Source of the DNA: Deltaproteobacteria bacterium
Lineage (GTDB): Bacteria > Desulfobacterota > DSM-4660 > Desulfatiglandales > HGW-15
Assembly: GCA_019308745.1 (NCBI GenBank)
Contig: JAFDHO010000006.1
Location: forward strand, 1 to 54,559
Reading direction: 5' to 3'
DNA length: 54,559 nucleotides
How positions within the stretch are numbered: position 1 is the first letter of the stretch; every line of letters begins with the position of its first letter. Positions 1-8,850 of the stretch are shown piece after piece. Both the position numbers and the translations under genes were made by a program. Under the pieces are notes generated by a model. The model was not told the DNA's origin. It was given only the letters and a program-made list of their open reading frames with translations, and searched no databases.

Positions 1-298
1 CCTTCACGGTTAGGATACTTTGCTTTGAATTGGCAAGACCTTCACAGTCATCTGCCCTTTTCTGTCCATATTCTTCAGCGCTGATACCATTGATCCGAGG
101 GTGAGCAATGGAAGGGTAATGATCCATTCCTCTGCCCGCTTCTCCACTCCTTCTAATGGCGGCCTTCTCCACAATGACGACTCCGATGTTTTTCTCGGCT
201 GCCCTGATCCCTGCGATGCAACCTGCAAGTCCTCCCCCAAGAATGACGAGGTCGGACACTACAATTTCATCAACGACATCTTCCAATTGCTTAGCCAT
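1..298 (-). CDS. FAD-dependent oxidoreductase, AprA/fumarate-reductase-like flavoprotein (5' part only)
   Basis: Only the first 99 codons lie in the window; the gene runs off the left edge. The start is the ATG at 298, preceded by a purine-rich ribosome site (gaggtgtaggg). Around residues 17-30 the protein has a dinucleotide-binding fold with the GGGLAG motif, followed by a strand ending in an acidic residue (VIVEKA). The segment GRGMDHYP near residue 55 resembles the flavin-contacting region of adenylylsulfate reductase A and related flavoproteins. It starts six bases after the small zinc-finger-like gene, so the two are very likely cotranscribed. Substrate unknown: the catalytic part is outside the window. 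Confidence 0.8.
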   Translation of the reverse strand, partial: MAKQLEDVVDEIVVSDLVILGGGLAGCIAGIRAAEKNIGVVIVEKAAIRRSGEAGRGMDHYPSIAHPRINGISAEEYGQKRADDCEGLANSKQSILTVK

Positions 299-304
299 CT
301 TTCC

Positions 305-511
305 CTACACCTCTTCGTCTATCAGTTCACCAATATCTGGTATTTTGACAGAGACTGTGAATTCCTCGTACATCTTTTCCATGTCGAACCTTGGGTATTC
401 ATAGAAGAAGAGGTTAAAACAGGACTCGCTACAGAAAACGTGGCTCTTTCCGCGCAGGGTCTTCTTCACGGGCCCTTCCTTGAAGGTCCGTTCACAATAC
501 TCGCATTTCAT
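305..511 (-). CDS. small TRASH/MYM-like zinc-binding protein (68 aa)
   Basis: A 68-residue protein with two cysteine pairs, C3-x2-C6 and C27-x3-C31, separated by 20 residues. This spacing is typical of TRASH/FCS/MYM-type treble-clef zinc fingers, found in metal-sensing or metal-delivery proteins. The acidic tail (GELIDEEV) is unstructured-looking. It lies 24 bases after the IclR gene and six bases before the flavoprotein, all on the minus strand. A role as metal-binding accessory or chaperone for the flavoprotein is inference from position only. No signal peptide, so cytoplasmic. Confidence 0.75.
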   Translation of the reverse strand: MKCEYCERTFKEGPVKKTLRGKSHVFCSESCFNLFFYEYPRFDMEKMYEEFTVSVKIPDIGELIDEEV

Positions 512-535
512 GGGACGCAGTCCTCTCTCCTGGTT

Positions 536-1318
536 TCAATAGATTGGCAGTACAATGCTTGAACCGTAGGTCTGGGAAATCTCATTTGCACACTGCAAAA
601 TGGGTTGAATCTGCTTTCTCACCCTGGGTTCGGTGAATCTGTTTGAAGGTCCGGAAATGCTGATGCATCCGATGACCTGGTCAAAGGAATCAAAAATAGG
701 AGCGGACATGAAATGGGCGTCCCTCTCATCCGCCGCCAGATTCATTGCGTAGCCTTTTTTTCGGATATCAAGCAGTTCCTTTTCTAGATTTCTAACAAAA
801 TCGGAAATTTGGTTGGGTGGTGAGCTCGTCACATTTCTTCGAACATCTCTGAGTATAAGGGTCCTTTCAGGCTCGGATAGAAAGGCGAGAACGACCTTCC
901 CAGCCGATCCCTCGTATAGTGGTATGCTGGCTCCAATCTCAGCTACTCGGCGGACTTGGTGATGGCTTTCCACCTGGGCGACAATGATAACGGCGTTCCC
1001 GGAGCGCATATTGAGAACGACAGTTTCCGAGGATAAATCCCTGAGTTTCGCCAAAATGGGAAGAACATTGCGAGTGAGCCGCAAACGCTGGAAATAGGCT
1101 TTACTCAAAAGGACAATTCGTGGCCCAAGCCTGTAAACCTTGGTTAACGCGTCTTGCTCCAGCAGACCTTTCTCGCGCAAGGACACGAGGACTTGGTGGA
1201 CGGTGCTTTTCTTGTATTGAAGCCTCCTGGCGATTTCGGTAACGCCAACGCCCATTTCCTCCTCGGCGACTGCAAAGAGAACATCAATGGCCTTTTCGAC
1301 TGTGGAAAGACTGCGCAT
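536..1318 (-). CDS. IclR-family transcriptional regulator
   Basis: 260 residues, the normal IclR length. Residues 1-65 form the winged helix-turn-helix (MRSLSTVEKAIDVL, then the recognition helix STVHQVLVSLREKGLL). The rest is the GAF-like effector domain (YEGSAGKVVLAF, then GYAMNLAADERD and SGPSNRF). IclR proteins usually control catabolic or uptake genes next to them. Here it heads a minus-strand run with the zinc-finger protein and flavoprotein and stands divergent from the M16 gene and the TctCBA transporter, so either group could be its target. The start is the ATG at 1318; no strong ribosome site precedes it. Confidence 0.92.
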   Translation of the reverse strand: MRSLSTVEKAIDVLFAVAEEEMGVGVTEIARRLQYKKSTVHQVLVSLREKGLLEQDALTKVYRLGPRIVLLSKAYFQRLRLTRNVLPILAKLRDLSSETVVLNMRSGNAVIIVAQVESHHQVRRVAEIGASIPLYEGSAGKVVLAFLSEPERTLILRDVRRNVTSSPPNQISDFVRNLEKELLDIRKKGYAMNLAADERDAHFMSAPIFDSFDQVIGCISISGPSNRFTEPRVRKQIQPILQCANEISQTYGSSIVLPIY

Positions 1319-1344
1319 GTCCGCATATTACGAAAAACATTCTA

Positions 1345-1382
1345 ATTATACAACTCATATACGTTCAGAAGTCAATTGTCAA
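1345..1382 (-). promoter_or_regulatory. candidate sigma-70 promoter for the IclR operon
   Basis: Read on the minus strand, TTGACA (1377-1382) is followed after 17 bases by TATGAG (1354-1359). A second TTGACT/TATAAT pair, with TATAAT at 1345-1350 and a 19-base spacer, overlaps it. It lies 27-60 bases upstream of the IclR start. The rest of 1319-1675 holds the divergent promoter at 1592 and no gene that I can support. Confidence 0.5.
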
Positions 1383-1591
1383 GACCTTAAGAATAAAGGA
1401 CGTCATTTATTCGTCTTCGCCAGAATACCCCACAGCTCGTTGCAGGGAGCTTCATTTTTGTCACAGGACGCTCCCGGAACCCAGGAGCGTAATCTTGGCT
1501 CAAGTTCGTCTCTCCTCCAGCCGGACGGCCGCAGCCAGGGTGATAGGCCTATGCGAAAAGGAAGTGACGCGAGGTCATGGTCCTAAATGCT

Positions 1592-1621
1592 TTGATTTCT
1601 TATCGGCTTATCAATTAGAAT
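1592..1621 (+). promoter_or_regulatory. candidate promoter for the M16 peptidase gene
   Basis: TTGATT (1592-1597), an 18-base spacer and TAGAAT (1616-1621) sit 54 bases before the ATG at 1676. Weak but well placed. Confidence 0.4.
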
Positions 1622-1675
1622 ATCTGACCATCAGGCAGACGGATTTTCGTTTTTCCACAAAAAGAGTAGAGGGAT

Positions 1676-4600
1676 ATGGAAATGAGGTTCATCAAAACAG
1701 TTGTAGTGGTGATGCTACTGACTTTGATCTGTTACATTACCGCCGCCATTGGATCAGCCAGTAGGTTCAACCTGGCTGTGAAGGAATTCTCCCTGGACAA
1801 CGGCATGATGTTCCTGGTCGTAGAGCGCCATGTGACGCCACAGGTGGCGTGCCGGCTGGCCGTCAGGGCAGGGGCGGCCTTTGAGGACACCGGCAAGACA
1901 GGAATTGCCCACATGCTTGAGCACATGATGTTCAAAGGGACCAAGAATTTTGGGACCCTAGATTACAAAAGGGATCAGGAACTGCAGGGGAGAATCGAGG
2001 TTGCATACCAGGTTATCAAGGCTGAAGAGGACAAACGCCATCCCAACAAGGAGCTCATCGCCCAGAAAAGAGCTGAAATGGAGAGGTTGAGAAGGGAGGT
2101 CCTCGAAATTTATGTGCCCCAGGCGTTGTCTTCCCAACTTGGGAAGAATGGCGCAGTGAACGTCAATGCTTTTACGAGTATGGACCAGACCCAATATGTC
2201 TCGTCCATACCATCAGACATGCTGGAACAGTGGTTCTCCATCATGAGCGAGCAATTGTTTGAACCGGCCTGGCGGGAGTTCTATGTGGAAAAGGAGGTGG
2301 TCCAGAGGGAGTGGGCCTATCGGTATATCAATAACCCCAACGGCGCTGCGTGGCTTGATCTCAATGCGCTTGCCTACGCGGCCCATCCTTACAGAAATCC
2401 CGTTATCGGATGGAAGTCAGACATGGAGAGATTCAGCACAAGGGATGCCATAGAATTTCACGAGGAATACTACAGTCCCAGCAATGCTGTTGCCGTGCTT
2501 GTGGGGGATGTTACACTGGAACAAGTGAAGGGGCTTGCCGAGACCTATTTCGGAAGGTACCCGGGAGGAAGGCGCGCTCCAGAAAGGGTCACAAGGGAGC
2601 CCGAGCAGGAAGGCCCCAGGGAGACCATACGGTTTTTGAAGGGGGCCAGGACCCCCCTGGTGAGGGTAGGGTTCCATGCCCCTCTCATGGGAGAGAAGGA
2701 TTTTTATGCCCTCGACGTGTTGAGCATGGTCTTGAGTTACGGACACAGTTCTCGCATAAATCAGGACATCGTCAACAGGGGACTGGCATCGGGGGCCTGG
2801 GCAATGAACATGGACACCAGGTATGGCGGTCTTTTTGTGCTTGGAGGGACTCCCAACGAGCCCGAGGAGGTGAAAGGAGAAACTTTGTCGCCTGGCCGGA
2901 GACGCCAAATCTATTTGAAGGCCTCGAGGGAGCTCGAAGAGATTCTCCTCAAGGAGGTGGAAGCCCTGGAGGATCGCCCCGTAACACGCAGGGAACTGGA
3001 GCGCATAGTCAAGATGAACCAGAGGGCCTTCCTTGAAAGGCTCAGGAACAACGAAAGCCTTGCCGGCACCTTGGCCTCCCTCGAGGTCCAGATCGGGTGG
3101 CGCTATCTGATGTCCTATCTGGAAAGGATTCGTAAAGTAACGCCACAGGATGTAATCCGGGCGGCAAGGAAATACATCACCAGGGAGAAAAGGAACAGTG
3201 TTTTAATCATCCCAGGAGGCAAACCCGAGAAACCACCGGTTCAATACAAAGAGGTAAGGAGCATAAGCGGCAAGGCAGCCGCAAGGGTGGTGAAACCGAA
3301 GACATTGGAAAACCACTCTGTTTATCCCACCCCTCCCGGTTGGAAACATCCCCTCTCCTTTGAGCGGCGACCGGAAAAGATCACCTATCCCAAGGCAGAA
3401 ACGGCGTCAGTTGGGGGCACTCGGCTCTTTTACCTCCCTGACCGGGAACTCCCCCTTATCGATTTGACCATACTGGTCAAGGCCGGGAAGGTGGACCTGG
3501 ATCCCTCAAAGACGGGCTTGGCCGACATCCTGAGTCGTTCCATCATAAGGGGGGGCACGAAAAAGTACGACCCCTCTGCCCTTGCGGTCCTGCTGGATGA
3601 AAGCGCCATGGACCTCTCCGTCTTGATCGGCGAAGAAATAAGCGTCATACAACTTTCGGTGATGAAGGAGGATTGGGAGAAGGGCCTGGAGATATTGGAA
3701 GAGGTCCTAAAGCGGCCCCGATTCGATCCCCAGGTGCTGAATGCGGTGAAAGAACAGGGATTGACGGCCCTGAAGAGACAGAGCGAGGATGCCCAGAGTG
3801 TCAGTATGAGGGAATGGAGGATCTGGCACTTCGGAAAGCACCCCTATGGACGGGACCCCCTGAAGGGACTGGAGACCATCCCCAGTATAAGCCGCCATGA
3901 CCTTCTGGCGTTCTTGAACACATATTTTGTCCCTTCTGGCATGGTGTTGTGCCTCGCGGGGGACATTGAAAAGGACAAGGCAATCCAAGGCCTGAAGGGG
4001 TTCTTGGGGCGTCTGGGGAGTGGAGGGGCGCCCGCGAGGGAACTTAGAGAGCCCGGTGAGACGCCACCTGTATTGGCGCTCATACACAAACCGGGGCAAG
4101 TCCAGTCACAGGTTGCCATGGGACTCCCGGGCATCAAACGCACCAACCCGGACTACTGGAAGATGGGGCTCCTGGTGAGCATCTTCGGTGGCGAGGACTC
4201 TCTCCTCTACACTCGGCTCCGGGACGATCTGGGCCTGGTTTACGCCGCAGGCTTTTTCCAGTCCTACAGGTGGAAGGCAGGCTTTCTCCTGGGCTATATC
4301 GGATGCAGGGGGGACAAGACGGTCGAATCCATTCGTGAAACGGTCAGGTTAATGAACTCCCTGCGCAAGGAAGTCCCTGGCGAGGAACTGGAGCAGAAGC
4401 GGCTGGACGTCCTGAACAGCTTCGTATTCAACGTGGATACCCCAGCGTCACTCGTGGAGGTTTATGGCCGCTACTACATGAGAAGGGAGCCCCTAGATAC
4501 CCTGGAGAGGATCCAGGACTCCTACCTCGGGGCTACAAAGGAAGAGCTTGAATCCCTGGCGCGGAGGCTCTTGGACCCGAGCAAACTGCAGATCTTCGTG

Positions 4601-4708
4601 GTCGCAGACAAGACCATAAAGGTCGACCAGGGGACAACTCTGGAGCAGGGTCTGGCGGCCTTGGCACGGGAACTGGGCCTTCCTTATCGGGAGATGCCCC
4701 TTCGCTGA
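1676..4708 (+). CDS. M16 (insulinase/pitrilysin) family zinc metallopeptidase, two-lobed, exported
   Basis: 1010 residues. An N-terminal hydrophobic segment (about residues 5-25) suggests export or anchoring. The inverted zinc motif HxxEH is intact at H79, E82 and H83 (AHMLEHMMFKGT); the distal Glu ligand is most likely E212 in EKEVVQRE. The stretch of about 95-160 is a charged helical insertion not present in compact M16 enzymes, so H83 and E212 are 129 residues apart, against about 77 in pitrilysin. The second M16 half (about 570-1000) lacks the zinc motif, as usual for the inactive lobe. Family members degrade peptides; the substrate cannot be read here. GTAAT-type ribosome site is not obvious, but the ATG at 1676 fits the signal segment. 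Confidence 0.93.
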   Translation: MEMRFIKTVVVVMLLTLICYITAAIGSASRFNLAVKEFSLDNGMMFLVVERHVTPQVACRLAVRAGAAFEDTGKTGIAHMLEHMMFKGTKNFGTLDYKRDQELQGRIEVAYQVIKAEEDKRHPNKELIAQKRAEMERLRREVLEIYVPQALSSQLGKNGAVNVNAFTSMDQTQYVSSIPSDMLEQWFSIMSEQLFEPAWREFYVEKEVVQREWAYRYINNPNGAAWLDLNALAYAAHPYRNPVIGWKSDMERFSTRDAIEFHEEYYSPSNAVAVLVGDVTLEQVKGLAETYFGRYPGGRRAPERVTREPEQEGPRETIRFLKGARTPLVRVGFHAPLMGEKDFYALDVLSMVLSYGHSSRINQDIVNRGLASGAWAMNMDTRYGGLFVLGGTPNEPEEVKGETLSPGRRRQIYLKASRELEEILLKEVEALEDRPVTRRELERIVKMNQRAFLERLRNNESLAGTLASLEVQIGWRYLMSYLERIRKVTPQDVIRAARKYITREKRNSVLIIPGGKPEKPPVQYKEVRSISGKAAARVVKPKTLENHSVYPTPPGWKHPLSFERRPEKITYPKAETASVGGTRLFYLPDRELPLIDLTILVKAGKVDLDPSKTGLADILSRSIIRGGTKKYDPSALAVLLDESAMDLSVLIGEEISVIQLSVMKEDWEKGLEILEEVLKRPRFDPQVLNAVKEQGLTALKRQSEDAQSVSMREWRIWHFGKHPYGRDPLKGLETIPSISRHDLLAFLNTYFVPSGMVLCLAGDIEKDKAIQGLKGFLGRLGSGGAPARELREPGETPPVLALIHKPGQVQSQVAMGLPGIKRTNPDYWKMGLLVSIFGGEDSLLYTRLRDDLGLVYAAGFFQSYRWKAGFLLGYIGCRGDKTVESIRETVRLMNSLRKEVPGEELEQKRLDVLNSFVFNVDTPASLVEVYGRYYMRREPLDTLERIQDSYLGATKEELESLARRLLDPSKLQIFVVADKTIKVDQGTTLEQGLAALARELGLPYREMPLR

Positions 4709-4714
4709 AATACC

Positions 4715-4738
4715 GGGCCATGAAAAGATCCCTGGCCC
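4715..4738 (+). terminator. stem-loop after the M16 gene
   Basis: GGGCCA (4715-4720) pairs with TGGCCC (4733-4738) around a 12-base loop just after the M16 stop. Only two T follow, so intrinsic termination would be weak. Confidence 0.35.
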
Positions 4739-4768
4739 TTGACAATTGCCATCAATAGCCAATATACT
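4739..4768 (+). promoter_or_regulatory. candidate sigma-70 promoter of the TctCBA operon
   Basis: TTGACA (4739-4744), 18-base spacer, TATACT (4763-4768). It abuts the preceding stem-loop and lies about 155 bases upstream of the tctC start, leaving a leader that contains two Shine-Dalgarno-like aaaggagg tracts. Confidence 0.55.
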
Positions 4769-4923
4769 AGCAAACCTTTTGTAAGATTGGGTGTTATTCT
4801 AAAGGCTTAGCCGGAAAATTCAAGAAACCGCCAGCCGTGAGAAAGGAGGTAATGGGAAAGGGAAAATATGTAAGAAGGATTTTTGCCGGGCAAATCAAAC
4901 ACAAATTGGGAAAGGAGGAAGCT

Positions 4924-5874
4924 ATGAATACAAAAAAGATTTTGATTGGTTTCGGAGTCATTTGTATGATGCTGGCGCCTGTTTTGGGTCAAGCGGAAGA
5001 CTGGGCCCCTAAGGGTTCGATTAGACTCCTGATTGCGTTTGGTGCCGGGGGATCCACCGATACCCTGGGACGATTGGTTGCGGCCCAGGTCGAAGAAGAC
5101 ACGGGATGGAACATTGTTGTGGAAAACAAACCCGGCGGGGGAGGCGTGGCTATGCTATCGGGGTTGATGCATGAAAAACCCGATGGTTTGACAATTGGAT
5201 TGGCTGTGAATGTGCCCATACTCTTGAATTTGGCCAAACGAGCAGACAAGCTACCGTTCAGAATCCATACTTTTGACTACCTTGGTACCATTGCCAAGGG
5301 AGAAGTAGCACTGGTAGCGCGATCTGATGCACCGTTTGACGATATCCAGGGCTTTATAGCGCTTGCAAAAAAGAAAAAAATGGCGATTGCATTTGACGCC
5401 ATGCCACAACAGATGGTTATGACGGCCGTCGGTAATCAGGCCGGCGTAAAATTTAGGTTTGTCAAACACAAAAGCGGTGCGGAACAGATACAGAGTATTC
5501 TCGGCGCTCACGTTGATGCCGGCTGTCCCGCAGGTGCTCATATCAAGTACCTCCAAAGCGGCGATCTTAAGATGATTGCGGCCTTTGGTAAGGATCGTTA
5601 TGCTTACGCACCTGAAACAAAGACCCTCATTGAGAGCGAGTACAAATTCTACCTCGATCCCTATTACTACCTGGTCGCGCCCAAGGGATTGCCTGCCAGC
5701 GTAAAAGCAACCCTGGTCAAGGTTTTCGACAAGGCCATCCATTCCGATAGAGTGAAGACAGCCCTTTGGAATACGTTGAAGGTAGCGCCGCATAACTTGG
5801 GGCCGGACGGCACGTTTAGGATGCTTTCAAACGGGGTGAGAGACATAAAGACCGTCATTGATGCGGGAAAGTAA
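4924..5874 (+). CDS. tctC: tripartite tricarboxylate transporter substrate-binding protein (TctC/Bug family)
   Basis: 316 residues from the ATG at 4924, which follows a strong ribosome site (aaaggaggaagct) and opens directly on a Sec signal peptide (KKILIGFGVICMMLAPVLGQAE). The mature protein starts with the family hallmark: IRLLIAFGAGGSTD, then VVENKPGGGG, then KPDG. TctC proteins bind organic acids in the periplasm and hand them to TctAB. The ligand is not readable; tricarboxylates, dicarboxylates or aromatic acids are all known in the family. An in-frame GTG at 4837 would add a charged leader before the signal peptide and is rejected. Confidence 0.93.
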   Translation: MNTKKILIGFGVICMMLAPVLGQAEDWAPKGSIRLLIAFGAGGSTDTLGRLVAAQVEEDTGWNIVVENKPGGGGVAMLSGLMHEKPDGLTIGLAVNVPILLNLAKRADKLPFRIHTFDYLGTIAKGEVALVARSDAPFDDIQGFIALAKKKKMAIAFDAMPQQMVMTAVGNQAGVKFRFVKHKSGAEQIQSILGAHVDAGCPAGAHIKYLQSGDLKMIAAFGKDRYAYAPETKTLIESEYKFYLDPYYYLVAPKGLPASVKATLVKVFDKAIHSDRVKTALWNTLKVAPHNLGPDGTFRMLSNGVRDIKTVIDAGK

Positions 5875-5890
5875 AGCCTTTACTCACAAC

Positions 5891-5918
5891 GACTCCGCGT
5901 GATTAGTCTCGCGGAGTC
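5891..5918 (+). terminator. perfect intercistronic hairpin between tctC and tctB
   Basis: A perfect 9-bp stem (GACTCCGCG at 5891-5899, CGCGGAGTC at 5910-5918) with a 10-base loop lies between tctC and tctB, with no T tract. It probably stabilises the upstream mRNA or attenuates transcription, giving more binding protein than membrane subunits, a common pattern in such transporters. It overlaps the potential GTG start at 5899 and argues against that start. Confidence 0.6.
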
Positions 5919-5946
5919 ACTACCCCAGTGGGTCAGGAAGCTTCGA

Positions 5947-6366
5947 ATGACACTCAATCGTATATCAGGGCTTGTTGTCGCCGTCATCGGTCTAGTCCTG
6001 CTTTTTTGGATTATTCCACGGCACACCGAAACGGTGGATTATGCCTGGCTGCGTCCGGCGACATTGCCTATAATCACGGCCGTTGTTGCCCTTATATCAA
6101 GCATTGTCCATATCATTTTCCCTTCCGGGACAGCCGAACTTGATGTGAAGCTCGCACTGCGTGCCGGTTTGTTTTTTGTGATTTCCCTGCTTGCCCTTTT
6201 GCTAATGCACTTCCTCGGCTTTCTCGTTGGCGCGCCGTTCCTGGTTATGGTCCTTATGCTATTGGTTGGAGAGCGCCGGCCGCTCTGGTTGATCGCAGGT
6301 ATTGTGTTGATACCTCTGGCGATGTGGAGTACCATCGTGCTGCTGCTGGGTCGGCCGCTCCCTTAG
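5947..6366 (+). CDS. tctB: TctB-family small membrane subunit
   Basis: 139 residues from the ATG at 5947; the longer GTG start at 5899 sits inside the hairpin. Four hydrophobic segments are visible: GLVVAVIGLVLLFWII, LPIITAVVALISSIVHIIF, LFFVISLLALLLMHFL and LIAGIVLIPLAMWSTIVLLL. Order and size match TctB, the poorly conserved small subunit of TTT transporters, and its position between the binding protein and TctA supports this. Cytoplasmic membrane. Confidence 0.85.
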   Translation: MTLNRISGLVVAVIGLVLLFWIIPRHTETVDYAWLRPATLPIITAVVALISSIVHIIFPSGTAELDVKLALRAGLFFVISLLALLLMHFLGFLVGAPFLVMVLMLLVGERRPLWLIAGIVLIPLAMWSTIVLLLGRPLP

Positions 6367-6384
6367 GAGATAACGGTTACTACC

Positions 6385-7887
6385 ATGATTGATTTCAACA
6401 TCGTCCTTGCGGGTCTTTCCGACGCATTTACCCTGTATAATTTGTTTTTCGTTCTTTTTGGCGTGATTCTAGGCCAGCTCGTGGGCGCCCTTCCAGGCAC
6501 GGGGCCGGTTATGGCCATGGCCATCGCTATCCCCTTTACCTTTACCTTGAATCCCCTCACCGCCATCGCCTTTCTGGTCGGGGTCAATAAAGGGGGGCTG
6601 GTCGGTGGGGCCATTCCCGCTATATTGATCAATACTCCCGGAACGCCTGATGCCGCCGCCACTACCCTGGATGGTTTTCCTATGACCCAGCAAGGAAAAT
6701 CGGAAAAGGCCTTGAAAACGGCCCTTTATTCATCCATTACCGGTGACGCATTTAGCGATGTCATTCTTTTTACCGTCTCCCCGCTCATCGCCGCGGTGGC
6801 CCTAAAAATGGGCCCTATGGAAATATTTGCCCTCATGGTGTTCGCATTCTCGGTCATCGCAGGGCTTGTGGGCGATTCCATGGCGAAAGGAATCACATCG
6901 ACGGCCTTGGGTCTGTTTTGTGCTACCGTGGGATTGGATCCGGAACATAGCACACCGCGTTTTATCTTTGGATTTTTCGAACTATATGACGGGCTACCGC
7001 TCGTGTCTGTGGCCTTGGGGATGCTGGCCGTGCCCGAAATATTTCGGCGGCTGTCACGAATCCGAGGCAAAATCAGCTCGGCCGTAACGGTCTCTAAAAC
7101 GCAAAAAAAGGAGGATCGGCGGGTCAGCCTGGCCGAGTATTGGTCCTGCCGGTATACCATCCTGAGAGGTTCGATAATTGGAACCATCATGGGGGCAATC
7201 CCTGGACTTGATTCTTCGGCCGCGGCATTTATGACCTATGCAACAGTAAAACAGACATCGAAAGATCCGGATAGCTTCGGCAGGGGCAACATTCACGGCG
7301 TCGCGGCAACGGAATCCGCCAACAGCTCGGTCTCCGGGGCCAATTTGATCCCCATGCTCACGCTTGGTATACCCGGCAATATTGCCGCTGCTCTGATTAT
7401 CACCGCACTAATGATCCATGGCGTTCAGCCGGGCCCTCTTCTTTTTCGAGAGCAGGGACGACTGATTTACGGCCTTTTCGGCGCCTTGATGATGGCGAAT
7501 GTTCTCAATCTCACATCAGGGCTTCTGGGACTGCGTCTCTGGTCACGTGTGATTAGAGCGCCTGAATCATTTATTTTTCCGACGGCCCTGCTGCTTTGCA
7601 TCGTGGGGGTGTATATGGCCACAGGCGGGTTGCTTGGCGTGAGTATTATGTTCATCTTCGCATTTCTAAGTTACCTGATGCATGCGTTTGGTTACTCGGC
7701 TATTGTATTTGTTATCGGCTTCTTTCTCGGAGAAAGATTCGAGCTGACCTTGTCTCAATCATTGAATTTGATAGACGGCGAACCTATCGTGTTGCTTCAT
7801 CGCCCGATCGCGCTCGCTCTTTTTGCCCTGGCATTCTCTTCCGTGTATTGGTTTAGCATCCGTCCTGCGAAGAAAAATCGGCAATGA
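6385..7887 (+). CDS. tctA: TctA-family large membrane subunit
   Basis: 500 residues, the typical TctA length, with about 12 hydrophobic segments. The N-terminal family signature is clear (GALPGTGPVMAMAIAIPFTF, then GGAIPAILINTPGTPD), and its second copy appears in the repeat half (GAIPGLDSSAAAFM, then LTLGIPGNIAAALI). TctA is the permease channel of the TTT system. It starts 18 bases after tctB and overlaps the next gene by four bases (ATGA), so all are one operon. Confidence 0.95.
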   Translation: MIDFNIVLAGLSDAFTLYNLFFVLFGVILGQLVGALPGTGPVMAMAIAIPFTFTLNPLTAIAFLVGVNKGGLVGGAIPAILINTPGTPDAAATTLDGFPMTQQGKSEKALKTALYSSITGDAFSDVILFTVSPLIAAVALKMGPMEIFALMVFAFSVIAGLVGDSMAKGITSTALGLFCATVGLDPEHSTPRFIFGFFELYDGLPLVSVALGMLAVPEIFRRLSRIRGKISSAVTVSKTQKKEDRRVSLAEYWSCRYTILRGSIIGTIMGAIPGLDSSAAAFMTYATVKQTSKDPDSFGRGNIHGVAATESANSSVSGANLIPMLTLGIPGNIAAALIITALMIHGVQPGPLLFREQGRLIYGLFGALMMANVLNLTSGLLGLRLWSRVIRAPESFIFPTALLLCIVGVYMATGGLLGVSIMFIFAFLSYLMHAFGYSAIVFVIGFFLGERFELTLSQSLNLIDGEPIVLLHRPIALALFALAFSSVYWFSIRPAKKNRQ

Positions 7888-8735
7888 AGGTTATTTTACT
7901 TGGTACAGGCGGACCCAGACCCGATCCCCACCGACAGGGCCCCAGCTTGGCCGTCCAAGTCGACAGCACTTGTCTCTTGTTTGATGCCGGTCGCGGGGTG
8001 ACGATACAACTAATGCGGGCCGGCATATCAGTCAGCTGTGTCAATCCGGTATTTATCACGCATCACCATTTTGATCATATCGGCAACCTGGGAGATCTTA
8101 TCCTTTCCAGTTGGAATTCGGGTCGAAAAACGCCCCTTTCCATATATGGGCCGGAAGGTACGGAAGCGATTGTCCGTGTGCTTCTGAATGAAGTTTACAA
8201 CAAAGATATCTTTTTCCGGCAAAAAGAGGCCCAGGTCACCGGGGTGGAGCTGGCCGATATCAGGAAGATCGTGGATACCAAAGATATCTCTTCCGGCTTG
8301 GTTTTCGCAGACAAAGGCATCAAGGTCTATTGCGAATTTGTCGAACACGGGCACACCTTAGGCATACCGGTAGAAGATTGGAAATGCCTCGCCTACCGGA
8401 TCGAGGTGAAAGGTAAGTCCTTGACAATCAGCGGTGATGCTGTTGATTGCCGGGGACTCGCCTCCCTGGCAGTAAACACCGATGCCCTCGTCATGTGCTG
8501 TTATCTGTCAAAAAAGGAGATGGGGGACAGGGAAGGTGATCTGATTGGCGAGCATATATTGGCCTGCACGCCGCAGGTAGGAAGAATCGCTTCCAGGGCC
8601 AAGGCGAAAAAGCTGATATTGACGCACATGCGAGAGAAGAATAACGATTTGGTGAAGGATGTCGTTGATGAAATTGAATCTGACTATGAAGGAGAAGTAA
8701 TTCCGGGTAAAGATTTGATGACGATTTCTGTTTGA
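7884..8735 (+). CDS. metallo-beta-lactamase-fold hydrolase (RNase Z/arylsulfatase-like)
   Basis: 283 residues. The zinc motif HxHxDH is intact at H60-H65 (THHHFDHIGN), preceded by the usual LLFDAGRG strand and followed later by a SGDA motif that supplies the bridging Asp. The C-terminal LILTHM provides the last His. The closest general resemblance is to RNase Z/arylsulfatase-type MBL proteins, but being translationally coupled to tctA (ATGA overlap) it more likely acts on the imported compound or its ester/lactone than on tRNA. That functional assignment is inference. Confidence 0.85.
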   Translation: MKVILLGTGGPRPDPHRQGPSLAVQVDSTCLLFDAGRGVTIQLMRAGISVSCVNPVFITHHHFDHIGNLGDLILSSWNSGRKTPLSIYGPEGTEAIVRVLLNEVYNKDIFFRQKEAQVTGVELADIRKIVDTKDISSGLVFADKGIKVYCEFVEHGHTLGIPVEDWKCLAYRIEVKGKSLTISGDAVDCRGLASLAVNTDALVMCCYLSKKEMGDREGDLIGEHILACTPQVGRIASRAKAKKLILTHMREKNNDLVKDVVDEIESDYEGEVIPGKDLMTISV

Positions 8736-8784
8736 CCATCTCTTGAGGTAACGGGCGAGGGCTTGGATACCGATTGCAAAGGTG

Positions 8785-8813
8785 TTGACTGGGGGCAAAA
8801 AGGAGATTAGATT
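8785..8813 (+). promoter_or_regulatory. candidate sigma-70 promoter for the small-protein/pncA operon
   Basis: TTGACT (8785-8790), exactly 17 bases, TAGATT (8808-8813), 38 bases before the ATG at 8851. Confidence 0.5.
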
Positions 8814-8850
8814 ACGAACAAGAGGTCAAAGACGAATCCGGAGGTGTGAC

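Noticed and set aside
5899-5946. GTG start for tctB at 5899
   Set aside because: It falls in the perfect 9-bp hairpin; ATG at 5947 begins directly before the first membrane helix.
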